Below are positions 1 to 10,975 of a DNA stretch of 64,000 nucleotides, piece after piece. The number at the start of each line of letters is the position of its first letter. The first letter of the stretch is position 1. The DNA comes from Dicyema japonicum. Lineage: Eukaryota; Dicyemida; Rhombozoa; Dicyemidae. The stretch covers positions 109,121 to 173,120 of the forward strand of contig RDEW01000009.1 of NCBI GenBank assembly GCA_011109175.1, in the 5' to 3' direction. A program made the position numbers and the translations under genes. The notes under the pieces were generated by a model that worked only from the letters and a program-made list of their open reading frames with translations, did not search any database and was not told where the DNA came from.

Positions 1-1939
1 TGGACCCCATCGTTGACCGGATATCCATATCAATTAACGATAGAAGATCTTTTTCGGCGTAGCATGGGGATCCCCGTAGAATAAAAAGGAGTCTTGGGAG
101 AAGGAGACAATTCTTCAGCATAAAAAAGGCGACATGACGGTCCAAAAAACTCATCCTGTCGGCATACTGACGTAAATTAGTCCTCTTGCCTTCCAATAAC
201 TCCCTCACCCGGTTTACCAAAATCCCACACCCAAGGAAGTCGAGAGAATCAATATGAGTCTCCTTAACCCCTGGGATGATATCGCAGAGTTTTCTATGAA
301 AAAGGTAGAATGAATCGGAACTCAAATTCAGATTAATTGCTTCGCACTTTTCATTGTTAAATTCCAGACCGATTTTTCCACACAAACGTCTGATCGATGC
401 AACTTTGGAGAGAATATCATCGGGACTTCCACCGAGAATACAATCGTCCAGATACCAGACGTTTAGTGGAGTGCAACGGTCCTGGGCAATATGGTCGATA
501 GACAAGGAAAATAGAAGAGGACCGAGTGGGTCCCCCTGTTGAACTCCGGATCCGGACGAAATAATTCCACTGCCAAAAACAAGAGGGGATGGATCCGAAT
601 ACGCGAGATATACAAAGGGATAAATCTGAGGAATCCTCCTCCTACAGGTATCAAGGACGGTGTCCCTTCTGACTGAATTGAAGGCATTCCGGAGGTCCAA
701 TTTGAATAAAACTCTGTCCTCAACATTCAATTCAGCTGATTGTGACGCAAATTCTCTCACTGCGTGGATCCCAGCTTCACAGCCGCCATTGATTCCGACA
801 CCAAGCTGCGAAGGACAAAATTCGGCTGAAATTCGGGAGATAACAAAACGACAAGCCATTTTTGCGGATAAACGTCGAAATACGTTTCCAATTGCAATGG
901 GGCGAATACCACCATCTTTCTTTCCAAGGCCCGTTAGATTCGCCGAAAAGAGGAGATTCCGACCAAAATCGGAAACGTTTCCGGAAAGCATGCGAGCTAC
1001 GAGATCCCGGGTTCGCTCCAAGAGTAGCGATCCAGGCGTGACGACAGAATGAGTCACCAAGTCTGACAGATGGCCAGGTTTGAGACCGTCAACTCCCCTA
1101 CTGCTACTTTTTCGGAAATAACGAAGAGCGTAGTAAATGGCTGAAGTGGAAATATCATGCATAGATTGTTCTGGACGAACAGGTTTACAAAAGTCTTATG
1201 GTTCAGGAGGATGTTTCTGTCCCAACATACAGAGTGTCTCCTGAGTGGCTTTCACCGGGTCAGAATCCGTACAAACAGTTCGAACTGCAGCAGTAAGATC
1301 GCCTTCCATCAATTTCCTCCTGACACGAGAGCGAAGCCTCTCAGGAGCCATACTGGATTGTGTGGAATTGGACTTTGGGAAGTAATCAACTGGGGAAACA
1401 AATAATTCTTCAGCCAGGGACTCCCATGAATCCATAAAGGCACTCACGCGCTTCTTCAGGACATGGGATAGAGAGGGTTTCCGAGAAGATGGGGCAGGCT
1501 TACGCTCTAACCCCATAGCCAGGACAGGGAAAGAGAAAAGAACCATCCAATCCTTTTTCGAGCCATTGGACACAGCTTTCTCAATGCAAGAAGAAAGGGC
1601 AGAAGCAATTGAGATCCGGGAAGCCTTGGGGATCCTGACAGGGATAATCTTCCTTTGTCGCGTGTTTGATAATAAAACCAGAAAATCCTCCGGAGACATG
1701 GCTTCCAGAAGATCTGATACAGATGATGATGACACAAAATGATCATGAGGTTCAATTTTAGTGAGTTCCAGACGGCACGACCACGAGGGAAGTGATCAAG
1801 CAATTTTCTTGGATAGTTTTTCACAACCTATGTGGTAGTTACCAACACATACAGAGCATCGAATCCCGCACTTGCGAGAATTGGATACTCTGCACCCTTT
1901 GCATGAGGTGTCTTCGTGTAGTACATCATAAAAAGACAT
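1..1939 (-). pseudogene. LINE polyprotein with N-terminal zinc finger and YLDD reverse transcriptase, partial
   Basis: A single frame starts at an ATG at 1937-1939 and stays open to the window edge except for TGA at codon 48 (1796-1798) and TAA at codon 248 (1196-1198). Residues 13-39 form a PHD-like finger, C-x2-C-x7-C-x3-C-x2-C-x4-H-x2-C. A motif ending QKHPPEP lies just before codon 248, then SSSRGVDGLKPGHLSDL (RT fingers), GVQQGDPLGPLLFSL (motif B, about codon 465) and WYLDDCILGG (motif C, tyrosine at codon 496). These are standard landmarks of a non-LTR reverse transcriptase. The C-terminus lies beyond base 1. The related C-terminal domain is seen separately at 23,746-24,330 and 38,330-38,900. 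Only two stops in about 640 codons suggests a young copy. The exact clade is not assigned. Confidence 0.85.
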
Positions 1940-1999
1940 GAATAGATAATAGGAGAGAAACTGTATATATTAACGACGACAACAACGACCGATAATTAG

Positions 2000-3443
2000 C
2001 ACTAGGTTAATACAAAATTAACTTGATTTATTTTCTCCCTAAAGATGTATCCAAAGCAATATCAAATCAGAAAAAACAAACTCATGTGCCCAGACGGAAT
2101 TCCTTTTATTCTGCTGAAACACTTGGGCCCAGCATCAATAAATGCATTATCAATCATCTACAACACATCGCTGAACATAAATACCATACCGACTCTATGG
2201 AAACTATCAAAATTCGACCAATATTGAAGCCGGGAAGACCGAAGAACGATCCCGCCTCTTACAGACCAGTTTCCTTTATATGTGTTTTGTCGAGGATCCT
2301 GGAGAAACTGGTCCTAAAAGTTATTCGCCCTTCTCTCTCACAACCTACATTCCAACATGGCTTCAAGGAAGGATTATCAACAACCTCCTTCCTAACAACA
2401 TTAATGAAGTTCATAACTGAAGGACACAAGAACAAGCCAAAACAGGAAAAATCGGTCATATGTACGATCGACATTCAAAAAGCTTTCGACCTGTCCCAAG
2501 GAAGATCCTCTTACGAAAAATATTTTTGACAAAAATTGATGCACCATTAAAGTTATGGTTAGCAAATTTCGTAAGTGGACGCCGAGGGAAAGTATCCGTC
2601 GGAAACAAGAGTTCCAGATCGGGATTATTACCCAATGGTGTACCCCAAGGATCTCCTCTGTCACCAATCCTTTTTAATTTGTTTTTGAGTGATCTCCCGT
2701 ACCTATGAATAATAATGACATGCTACTTTCTTATGCCGATGACATAGTTGTCGCATCTAGAGACGTAAATGTCGAACATGCTAAAGAAAGGACTACAAGG
2801 AATACTAAATAACGTTGTGCGAAAATCGATTAAATGCATGTTCCGAAAAGTCAGCAGTCATTCTATTTACTAAGAATAGAAAGATGGGAACGCAAACAAT
2901 TGATGTCACGTTAAATGGAGTACCTATACCACAAAAGAAATCGCAGAAGATACTGGGAGTAACTTTTGATACTTTCCTCTGCTTCTCAGCCCATGTGGAA
3001 TCTATCATATCAACCTGTGCAAAGAAGATCAATTTTGCAAAGGCCTTCCTTTGGAACTGTGGAGGAATTTATCCGCCAGGTATCGGGACCCTCTACAAGC
3101 AGTATGTCGAGCCAACAATAGGCTATGCATGTGCTGCATGGGGATCTAACCTGTCGGCAACAAACCTAGCAAAAATTCAAGAGATCCAGTCAAGAGCAAA
3201 AAATTACTAGAAAAATATACAGATAAAAAATTGCCCCCAGAGCACTCGAGTCTATCATAGAGGCAATGGAGGCAATTTCAGAAGAGGAAAGGAAAAAGAC
3301 CGCCCGTATAGAAAATGCGTGGGATCACGGTCAGAGCATCGAGAAAAAATGGCCCGATTATTGAGAGATGCCGGGATCACCTGAATATTAGTTATTGGTT
3401 AAGACGGTGTTTCTTTGGCTTAAATAATAATAATAATAAAAAA
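2000..3443 (+). pseudogene. Jockey-like LINE reverse transcriptase, 3' part with TAA tail
   Basis: Fragments in shifting frames give an ordered reverse transcriptase: DGIPFILLKHLGPAS, PASYRPVSFICVLSRILEKL, QHGFKEGLSTTSFLT, CTIDIQKAFD (motif A), GVPQGSPLSPILFNLFLSDL (motif B) and SYADDIVVASRD with YADD at 2732-2743 (motif C). The thumb follows (SEKSAVILFTKNRK, KILGVTFD, YVEPTIGYACAAWGS) and then a terminal stretch with RLLRDAGIT near 3,370. The copy ends in a TAA repeat at 3419-3443, the usual tail style of Jockey/CR1-type elements. At least three frameshifts make it non-functional. Related copies are at 21,690-23,175, 36,320-37,755 and 61,556-63,200. Confidence 0.88.
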
Positions 3444-3744
3444 TATTCCTGAATATTTTCAGGTTTAAACTTTCGATCTTTAGAATTTTCGTCAAAGAGA
3501 TATCCTTTCAACTAAGGCTGAGCTTCCGCAACAACTTCGAAGGTATGAGTAAATTTCTAGAGAAAGATTTTCATTTGAGAAATCGAGAATAGTTAGTATA
3601 CCAGATTATTGAAACTTTTTGACATATAATTTTTTATATTGCACCGATCTGATGAAAATTCTAAGTTTTTTAATTGAATAATCGAATAGTTAGGTATTTG
3701 AAATCATTTCAATTAAAATCAAATCGTTTGAACTGATTTCGGTT

Positions 3745-3905
3745 TAACAGGATAACAACGACATACACCCAAGAAAAAAAAGAAGTGAAGAGCATTCCTT
3801 GGTTCTCCCTCTACGATTAGTTATTATAACTTTTCTTTACTTAAATAAAGTGTGTGTTCTGCACGAGCGAAACCCTAGGAATTTTACGTGCTTATGGCAA
3901 CGCGG
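3745..3905 (+). repeat. SINE fragment, 3' half
   Basis: This stretch aligns by eye to the 3' half of the tRNA-derived SINE at 35,022-35,360: the shared blocks are aagaagtgaagagcattcct, ttggttct, ctacgattagtta and ctttacttaaataaagtgtg. No tRNA-like head is present, so it is 5' truncated. Further copies are at 52,925-53,060 and 53,545-53,800. Confidence 0.7.
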
Positions 3906-3982
3906 GAGGACTTACTTTTATTAAGAAAACAACATGGGAATATTTACTGATTCTTCGTCCTAAAAAATTCAAAATCGAAATT

Positions 3983-4801
3983 TTAATAATTAAAAATCGA
4001 ATTAAAAGCTCTTAGGATATGTCTAAAGAGCTGCCATTTCGCCGAAGTAACTTTATTCCCAATCTTTGTTGTTTGAGTAATTCTATATAGCTCGTTGTTG
4101 GTCACTTGGTTTGGCCAGTAGACTCCCAAAAGAAGTCGTAGTTGTTTTCTGTGGAAAGAGTTGAAGTTTTCCAGTTTTTTGGTGGTTAGGCCCCAGGTCC
4201 CCGCGTTATAAAGTAGAATTGGTTCGATAAAGGAGTTGTACAACCGAATTCGAAGGCGAATGCCTATGTACTTTCGTCGCATCCAGATCTCCCACAATTT
4301 TTTGAAAGACGATCGCCAAAACTTTCCTGTGAATAACGTCCTCCGAGTCCCCGAGGAGAGATCAAACTTTCTTGCATATTCTCCACTTTTTCTCGTTTCT
4401 CGTCGTGCAACAGGATATGCTAGTTCTTTCCGTTTTGTCTGGGTTTACTACCAGGGACCAGTACTCCAAGCCTTGAGGGATCACTTTTAGTATGTTTCCA
4501 GCGTATCCCTATCTCGGCAGACAAAATCAATATCATCGGCGTAGATTACCTCCATCACGTTAGAGAAACAATTTTTCGGCCAGGTCTGAATCCACTGACG
4601 TGGAAAAGATTTGGATAAAAAAATTTCATTGAGGTCCCAGCCAAAATTAGATTTATTCCTACTACTTGTCATATATCTTGCGGCATCTGTGATGAATAAG
4701 ACTAACTTTTTTCGAATCAGAGTAATTAAAAAGCGAGTTCCGTTGACTTGAGCTTTATCGCAAACCAGAAAAACATATTCCCCACTATTAAATAACTTCA
4801 A
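3983..4801 (-). pseudogene. LINE reverse transcriptase, palm to C-terminal end
   Basis: Read on the minus strand from 4801, the frame carries EVIYADDIDFVCRDRD, with the catalytic YADD at about 4531-4542. After a frame change come VVNPDKTERTSISC, EKKWRICKKV and LLGDSEDVIHRK, and then, at 4297-3983, RLYNSFIEPILLYNAGTWGL and RKQLRLLLGVYWPNQVTNNEL. The LLGDSEDI and NPDKTE motifs and the ILLYN(A/S)GTW block are shared with the plus-strand fragments at 16,210 and 32,700, so this is the same LINE family. Frameshifts between blocks make it a pseudogene. Confidence 0.82.
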
Positions 4802-5026
4802 AAAATAACATTAATTAATTCTGAATAGTATTTACTTCATATTTTGATATTTGGTTTTTACATATAGATTAGGATGACAATTCATTTGTATCATCTTGAA
4901 AAAGGCGTATGGGAGAAGGGTGTCATCTTGTAAATTGGAAAATTTGCCTCTTGTTACTTTCATAGCCCAACTTTTCAGTGTCGGTTATCTATGAAATGTT
5001 TGTGAACTCTGAGAAGGGCTGTTATG

Positions 5027-5308
5027 TTATGTTGTCCAATTAAGTCGCGTACGACCCTTGGAGATCTCATGAACGAGTTTCCTCCACTCTCCCCGATCCG
5101 TTGCAATTTGGAATAGCCTTGATATAGGTATTCCCGTGACGTCTTCCACCGTGGATAGCCACCGAGTCCTCGGTCGGCCAGGTCTTCTCTTCCCAGTAAT
5201 ATTGTTCAGCATAATGGTTCTTTCCAGGGAATCAGAGCAGACAACATGCCCAAAGTACGGCAATCTGTGTTTTACGATTCTTCCTTCTAGCGAAATGTTT
5301 GTCTCCAA
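5027..5308 (-). pseudogene. LINE C-terminal fragment (GRPRTRW type)
   Basis: A 93-residue minus-strand frame contains LPYFGHVVCSDSLERTIM, then GKRRPGRPRTRWLSTVEDVT and ATDRGEWRKLV. This order (FGHV, GRPR-x-RW, DR-x2-W) is the conserved C-terminal end of many RTE/CR1-type LINE polyproteins after the reverse transcriptase. The frame ends in TAA just before 5027. No RT core is attached, so it is an isolated fragment. Confidence 0.72.
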
Positions 5309-5828
5309 GAAGGGCTGTACGTTTCTATAATTTTAAACTCAAAAAATACTGTGCCCTTTTGAATGTCTTTTTGTAGAACAATGTTCATCAACAAAATTTT
5401 TTTTCTTAGAGAACAACAGTCGAGCAATTAAACAAAATAAATTCCTCTCCCCGTCAATAAAAAACTCTGGGATTTTTTTTGCATAAAAAAAATTTTCTGT
5501 GAAATAGTCCTTTACCCATACAACATACAATGCACGTCTTTTATAAATTTTTATTCTTAATTAATTTTAAATCATTTTATTTTTTTCAGCATGAAAATAT
5601 TATGAAAGATAGGAAATATCAAAATCAACAATTAATATATCAACAACTTTATTTCCAAAAAACAGGATAAATATGAGTAGTTGTTACTTTTTTCACGTAT
5701 TTGATTACCGCTTTTATGTAAACCAAAGAACTCTTAACAACTAACAAAGTAAAGTAATTTCACTGTAGGATTTACAACAAAAAGTAATATAAGGGAAACT
5801 TTCTAGAAATGTATAGTTATAGTCTATA
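5309..5828. other. AT-rich DNA, no feature recognised
   Basis: Very AT-rich sequence with homopolymer runs. I see no coding pattern, RNA gene or transposon end in it. Confidence 0.5.
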
Positions 5829-5890
5829 CCTGGGGTCGGCAACCGTGGCTCTTTGAGTTTTTATGTGGCTCTTTAAGTTATCAAAATTGA
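5829..5890 (+). repeat. hAT-like terminal sequence
   Basis: The block cctggggtcggcaaccgtgg followed by ctctttgag resembles the terminal inverted repeat and subterminal sequence of hAT elements (the CAGGGGTCGGCAACC style). No matching partner end or target duplication was found nearby, so this is likely a solitary end. Confidence 0.4.
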
Positions 5891-6089
5891 TTATTTACAC
5901 CACCAATAAAAACGAAAACATGAAAGCCACACCTTGGCTATAAAATAAACAAAGAAGGCACACTATTTTGAAAGCAAGGGATATTCACTACCGAAACGTT
6001 ATATTGATGTTGTCCATTCTTATGATTTCGGTTATTTCGGGTTTATCTTGGTTTATGATTTTGAACCATTTACCCAATTTGTTTAGTGT

Positions 6090-7030
6090 ATTTTTCACTA
6101 TAGATCACAGGTGGCATTTTTTTATTTTTGAGCTGTTGCACACCGTTACCTATGGTCCACTATCGACCTTACTCCACAAAATCCGAATGGCTGGCTGACA
6201 GGTAGTTTCCTGCGGGATTTTTTAAGCGGTCCAAAGCGACAAATTCAAAACTTTGCGTATGTGCTTAACAATATGAGTGGACGTAGGCTTTTTAGTGATC
6301 CTTTTGGTTTGTTAGGATTTTGTATAAGTGTCAATATCCCGTTTCCCAGTGGTAGGACCTAGTTAGATGTAAACATTCCATTAAATATTGTCGTAATCGT
6401 TTCGAAGAGACGTATAGGTCCATATTTCAGCAGTTCCGGGGAGATAACATCCGATCCAGCGCTCCCTTGATTCTTTAGTTTATTTCGCGCACTCAGAACT
6501 TCCTTGGATTTGATAATTGTTTCCAGCATCAACGGTTCTCAGATGAAAGGGCCTAGTTCATAGCCGTTCACATCGAGCAGTTTTTCAAAATGAAAAGTAA
6601 TCAATTCGATCTAATCGTCTGCATTTGAGATAAATTTCCCCTTCCTATCAATAACATGTACTGTCGGTTTTTTCTTTCCTCGCATGAGTCTGACTGCAGC
6701 GAACAATTGTGCATTGTCCTTTAGTGGCTCCAGCTCATTTAAATGTGCTTTATTAAGCCTCAATTATTTTCTTGATAATATTTGTCCGCTCGAAGTTTGT
6801 CTTCGATGTGCATATCCGTCGTATTTAGTCTCTGTATACATAATTCTCGTAGTTGTTCTGCCAGTAATAAGGAGTCTTGGTGGGCCAGTGACATGTTTCC
6901 AGCTGTCCGCTGTCTCATTCCATGGTGGGTGTTTGCAGGAAGACAAATAATGCTTTTACTCTGGCCTCATAGGTCTTTTATAGTCATATTAGTCGGTAGT
7001 GTATTTAGATGGCTCTCAATTTGCTTTTGG
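6090..7030 (-). pseudogene. Degraded LINE, linker and start of reverse transcriptase
   Basis: Reading the minus strand, 6,520-6,390 gives EVLSARNKLKNQGSAGSDVISPELLKYG, recognisable in pieces as the RT finger block (ARNKLKNQGSAGSD, SPELLKYG). Further downstream, near 6,190-6,120, KLPVSQPFGFCGVRSIVDH resembles the 'GFR-x-GRST-x-DH' block. Upstream (6,950-6,700) is a poorly conserved linker containing ADIIKKII. Stops and frameshifts are frequent. The copy is old and lacks the catalytic YxDD motif. Confidence 0.6.
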
Positions 7031-7213
7031 TAATTTATCCCCAGCAGCGGCTGAGACCCAAGCTTCTCAATCATGGGTATGATAGGGTGATGGCATTTTG
7101 CTTAGGTTTGGGTTCTTCTTGGAAATGTAGTATTTCTCAGGGAAAACTTGCCAAGAGCATATATACAGACCATTACACTAAAGAAAACTCTTGAAAGTAT
7201 GTGTTGACTAAAC

Positions 7214-7456
7214 ATGGAATTAAAATTCAAGATAGCGAAATTTTCCCAGATGATTTATTTTTTTCCTGATCATGAGACGGAGAAATGGAAATTTAATGAC
7301 GAAGCTTTGGATGAGAATACATATCCTCACAATATTTCTGATAAAACCGAGGAACAGGAGGACTATGAAATGATCCCCACTGAGACTGATAATGTGCTTG
7401 AAAATTCGAACAATGAGCTAGAGACGAGTGATGGAAAAAAAGATCTTGGGAATTGA
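7214..7456 (+). CDS. Short acidic open frame, unrecognised
   Basis: An ATG-to-TGA frame of 80 codons encodes an acidic, asparagine- and glutamate-rich peptide (for example KTEEQEDYEMIPTETDNVLE). No domain is recognised. It sits between a decayed LINE and a fold-back repeat, with no supporting neighbour. It may be a chance frame or a leftover exon. Confidence 0.2.
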   Translation: MELKFKIAKFSQMIYFFPDHETEKWKFNDEALDENTYPHNISDKTEEQEDYEMIPTETDNVLENSNNELETSDGKKDLGN

Positions 7457-7671
7457 CCAATCCTGGAGCCAAAAGAAGATGTTAAGCTTTGTTTACTCTT
7501 AATTAGATGTTAATTAGTTTTCTAATAAAAATGGGCACTATTTATCATCGACCCGCCATAAGAACAGGAATCATGCAGTAGGGGTTTGTCCTTAGTCCCA
7601 CAAATGTAGTCAATTTGAATGTATATTTTGACACTTTCGTTTGACTCCTGTAGCGACTGAATATATAAAGG

Positions 7672-7910
7672 GTTCCCATTCAAAATGGCCTCCAATTAAT
7701 TTTCTCAGGTTGTGGATAAGTTCATCAATAAACATCACGAGATAATTTACCAAAGTCCTCGACATCTTTAGGTAAAAAAGTCATCTTTTTTAATATTTTT
7801 ATTTAACTTTGAAATGAAAGATTTATTTTCAAAAGGAAAAAAATAATTATAAATGTTAGTAGAAAATAAATTCAACTAAATTGAATATATATTCTATCGG
7901 ATCCATATTA
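7672..7910 (+). repeat. Half copy of a fold-back (MITE-like) repeat
   Basis: The blocks ttcaaaatggcctccaatta, catcacgagat, cctcgacatctttaggtaaa, aaagtcatctttt and gaatatatattct also occur, partly in inverted order, at 19,744-20,330 and 34,665-35,600. Only one arm plus part of the centre is present here. Confidence 0.6.
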
Positions 7911-8182
7911 AGTAACATTGTTCTTAAACAAATCTTAGTATATTCTCAGATAAAGCGATATATTTAGTTTTTCTAAGAATTTTTCTCCATTTTGTAATCT
8001 TAAGAATTGTATCATTATGCCTTCTTTATCAATGTGGTATGTCCTCATATAAATTATCCAGATTATTCCAATAATTAATTGCAAATCTTGGAATTAATTA
8101 ATTTTCTTGATTTCCGATATAATTGATCAAAAAATATTGATATAATGAATTTAGAATCGCAGGAATATCTGATCTCGACACT

Positions 8183-9523
8183 ATCTAATCCAGAGGTTGT
8201 CAAACGGTGTGCCGCCTGCCAAATACAAATTTGAATAAATTTATATACATTTTTTGACCTAATTAATTTAAAAAGATAAATAAATTAAAATAATCATTTT
8301 TTATTATATATTAAATGACATTTACATTGGTTAACCATTATTTAATAATTTTTTAATAACGTGCGCATCAACGGTTATGGGTAAATCAGTTCGTCTGTCT
8401 TATAAAGATTCTTATTTGTCATTTGGATTTATATGCATAGATAAAAATAAACTACCTAAATGTCTAATTTGCATGGAAGTTTGGCAAATGATGCTATGGT
8501 TCCTAGCAAACTAAAGAGACATTTTACTTCCAAGCATCCGGACTATTCCGAAAAATCTGTGGATTATTTTATCCATTTGAAAAAACAACACAAGTATTAT
8601 TTAGTTTTTACTATGAATCGCAGATCTAGTCAAATGATGTTCAGTGAAACTTTTGTAAACACAAAGGAATCATTGAAATGTTCATACCTGATCTGAGAAT
8701 TGATAGCAAAACAACTAAAACCTCACACTATTGGTGAAAACTTGATAATCCCTGCTTGTCGTATTATTGCTCGGACAATGTTTGGTCTTAAATATGAACA
8801 AAAAATTAAAGAAACTCGTTTTCATTACAACTTGATGAATCCACGGATATTGGTTTATTTTATATTTTAATTATAATAAGGATATAATGGTGAATTGTTA
8901 CAGGGACTGATTAATGAACATTTAATAATTTTGGAAAACAAAATGGATGCTTATTTTCCAGACTTAGAAATTGGAAAATTCGATTGGGTTATTGTTTTTT
9001 AAATATTTTTTAGATACGAAATCCTTTTCTTGTGTCAGAATCAAAACACTTATCTGTTAAAGAAAATGAAGAACTTATTGCACTGTTTAATGATCGATCC
9101 TTAAAATTAATGATGACGGAGTTAGACATTGGAGAATTCTGGATATATATTCGAAACATATATCCCAGTTTATCAAAACAAGCAATGACCATAATTTTAC
9201 AGTTTTCAACGACCTATTTATGCGAAACAGGTTTTTCTACGATGCATAATATGAAATATAACAAACGTGAAAGTTTGAGAAACATTGATGCTGAAATGCG
9301 GGTGGCTTTGTCAACCATTCGACCTGATATTGATGATATATGCAAAAACAATAATAATTAAGATTTCATTTCTATTATTAATAAAAATTTGGGCATTAAA
9401 TTACCAATTTTTTACTTAGTTTTACACATCTTAAAAATTTAATTTTTTAATGTGTGCCGTGGATTATTTTTTTTACGATTAGTGTGCCGCGGGAATTATT
9501 TTTTGAAAAGCTCTGATCTAATC
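8183..9523 (+). mobile_element. hAT (Buster-like) transposon, internally deleted, with perfect 8-bp target duplication
   Basis: The element spans 8191-9515 (1,325 bp). It begins CAGAGGTTGTCAAACGG and its far end, read inverted, is CAGAGCTTTTCAAAAAATA. ATCTAATC flanks it at 8183-8190 and 9516-9523. The plus strand encodes a BED-type zinc finger (SYLSFGF near 8,420, then C-L-I-C, AMVPSKLKRHFTSKHPDYS, YFIHLKKQ) and, at 9,032-9,361, the hAT C-terminal dimerisation region (EELIALFNDRSLKL, EFWIYIRNIYPSLS, FSTTYLCETGFSTM, MRVALSTIRPDIDDIC). Most of the catalytic middle is missing, since intact relatives are more than twice as long. It is therefore a non-autonomous deletion derivative of the SCAND3/ZBED5-related group. 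Confidence 0.92.
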
Positions 9524-10005
9524 AAAAGTGTTCTATACAGTATGTACAGGAATAAAAGAAAGGCATTTCGACAGTTTTACAAATCTATCGTTATTTTAAA
9601 TCACATTTAACTTATTTATGTCGTTGAAAAGTTCTAACTCCAATATTTTTTTGTTAATTTTTATCCTATATGGAACATGCAGCAATTTATCCGTGCGTTT
9701 GGAAATGACTTTTGAAAAAAGTTTATTGCTCCTTTTTAAAAATCTGAAACAATAACTCTTGGTTCTTAATCCGGAATGAGACGTTTAATTATTTAAAGCA
9801 TTGTGTCATCAGGTACGACCTGAGCACCTCCAATATGTGCTTTGTCCCTTCCTGTATTTTAAATGGTGCAGATTTTAAACTAGATTTACCTATTGGTTAA
9901 CGAGAAACGGCATGCAATAGTGAATCAATTAAATAAAATATTCAAAAGTTTTATTAAAACGAAATCCCACTTTATTTAACAAACAATAAAAAGTTAATAT
10001 ATTTA
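9524..10005. other. Intergenic, no feature recognised
   Basis: AT-rich, non-coding by eye; no repeat end or RNA gene recognised. Confidence 0.5.
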
Positions 10006-10009
10006 ATCA

Positions 10010-10920
10010 ACAACCTTCCTCGCCTGCCTGTTCGCCAGCATCCTCAGGCAGGTTCGATTCTGGTTGCTGAAACAACTCCGAGAGCGCCTTGTCTAATTGA
10101 ACCCTCTGCCCATATGGCATCTCAGGGCTCTGCCTCCTATACTCCAATGTCAGGCTCTCTAGGGTCCGCTTTAACACAGTGGACTGTAGACAGGCCTGGA
10201 GCTTCCTATCTACCCCAACTGCTTAAGATAACCCTTGTGGTACTTTGTTGCAATTCCTTCCCACGTCATTACTATAGAAATAACGAGGACCTTGCAACCA
10301 AGCACATCTCGTTTGCAAGAAAATCATACTTCCTTTTTTTCTCCACCTCCACAGTCTGCAAACGGTCTTGAACGTGATGTCAACTTCTATGATAAGGACT
10401 TGGCCAGTTTTTAAAAATCTAGCACTATGTGGAGCGTACACGTTAATGATTTTCATGTATCTATTAGAAGGGCACATATTATACATCCTGATTCGCAGGA
10501 CACTGATCCTGTCATTGACTTTCGAAAAATGATGTATTCAAGAACAAGATGGGCATGGACTGCAAAACCTTGTCCGTAACCGGGAAGAGAATTAGTTTGT
10601 AGATCCCATAGTGCTCACAGCATTCTTCAGACACCTTTGCTATGCAGGCATCCGATAGATATGTGGTACCTCTTTAAATCATCGCACTGTGTTTTTCTCA
10701 TCCTTGTAATTGAGATCCCCATGACGTTAAACGAAAGTAATTTAAGGCCGTCCAACTGAATCATATGTTTCTCAGACTGCAATGTAAAGATGCATGTCAA
10801 CAGCTCAACCAAAAAGCAATTATCCTTGGAAATAACCTGAATAGACTGTAGAAGAGTTGAAATTCGAAGATGACCTACACTTATTAGAGTCAGAAGAGTA
10901 CGACATCCAAAATTGTGTCT
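10010..10920 (-). pseudogene. LINE fragment: apurinic-type endonuclease joined to a C-terminal nuclease-like region
   Basis: From 10,780 down to about 10,430 the minus strand shows an AP-endonuclease-like domain in broken frames: LKLLSFNVMGISITRMRKTQ, DDLKRYHISIGCL, and NRYMKIINVYAPHS. From 10,420 to 10,010 the sequence changes to LIIEVDIT, a degraded VEVEKK-KYD-LANEM block, GYLKQLG and LEYRRQSPEMPYGQRVQLDK. The second part matches the plus-strand fragment at 21,175-21,672. The reverse transcriptase expected between the two is absent. Either the RT was deleted from one element or two LINEs are joined here. Confidence 0.7.
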
Positions 10921-10975
10921 TTGCTGTTCATGTGGAGCTATGAGTATTATGACTCTCATAAAGTGCTATTTAGCT
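10918..10975 (+). repeat. LINE/SINE 3' tail fragment
   Basis: The blocks ctgttcatgtggagctatga and ttatgactctcataaagtgc match the LINE 3' end at 16,841-16,890 (ctgcacatgcggggctataa, ttatggctctcgtaaaagtg). Confidence 0.55.

Noticed and set aside
5968-6198. Hydrophobic 76-residue ORF as a membrane protein
   Set aside because: The opposite strand shows LINE reverse transcriptase blocks over the same bases, so the hydrophobic frame is most likely an antisense shadow.
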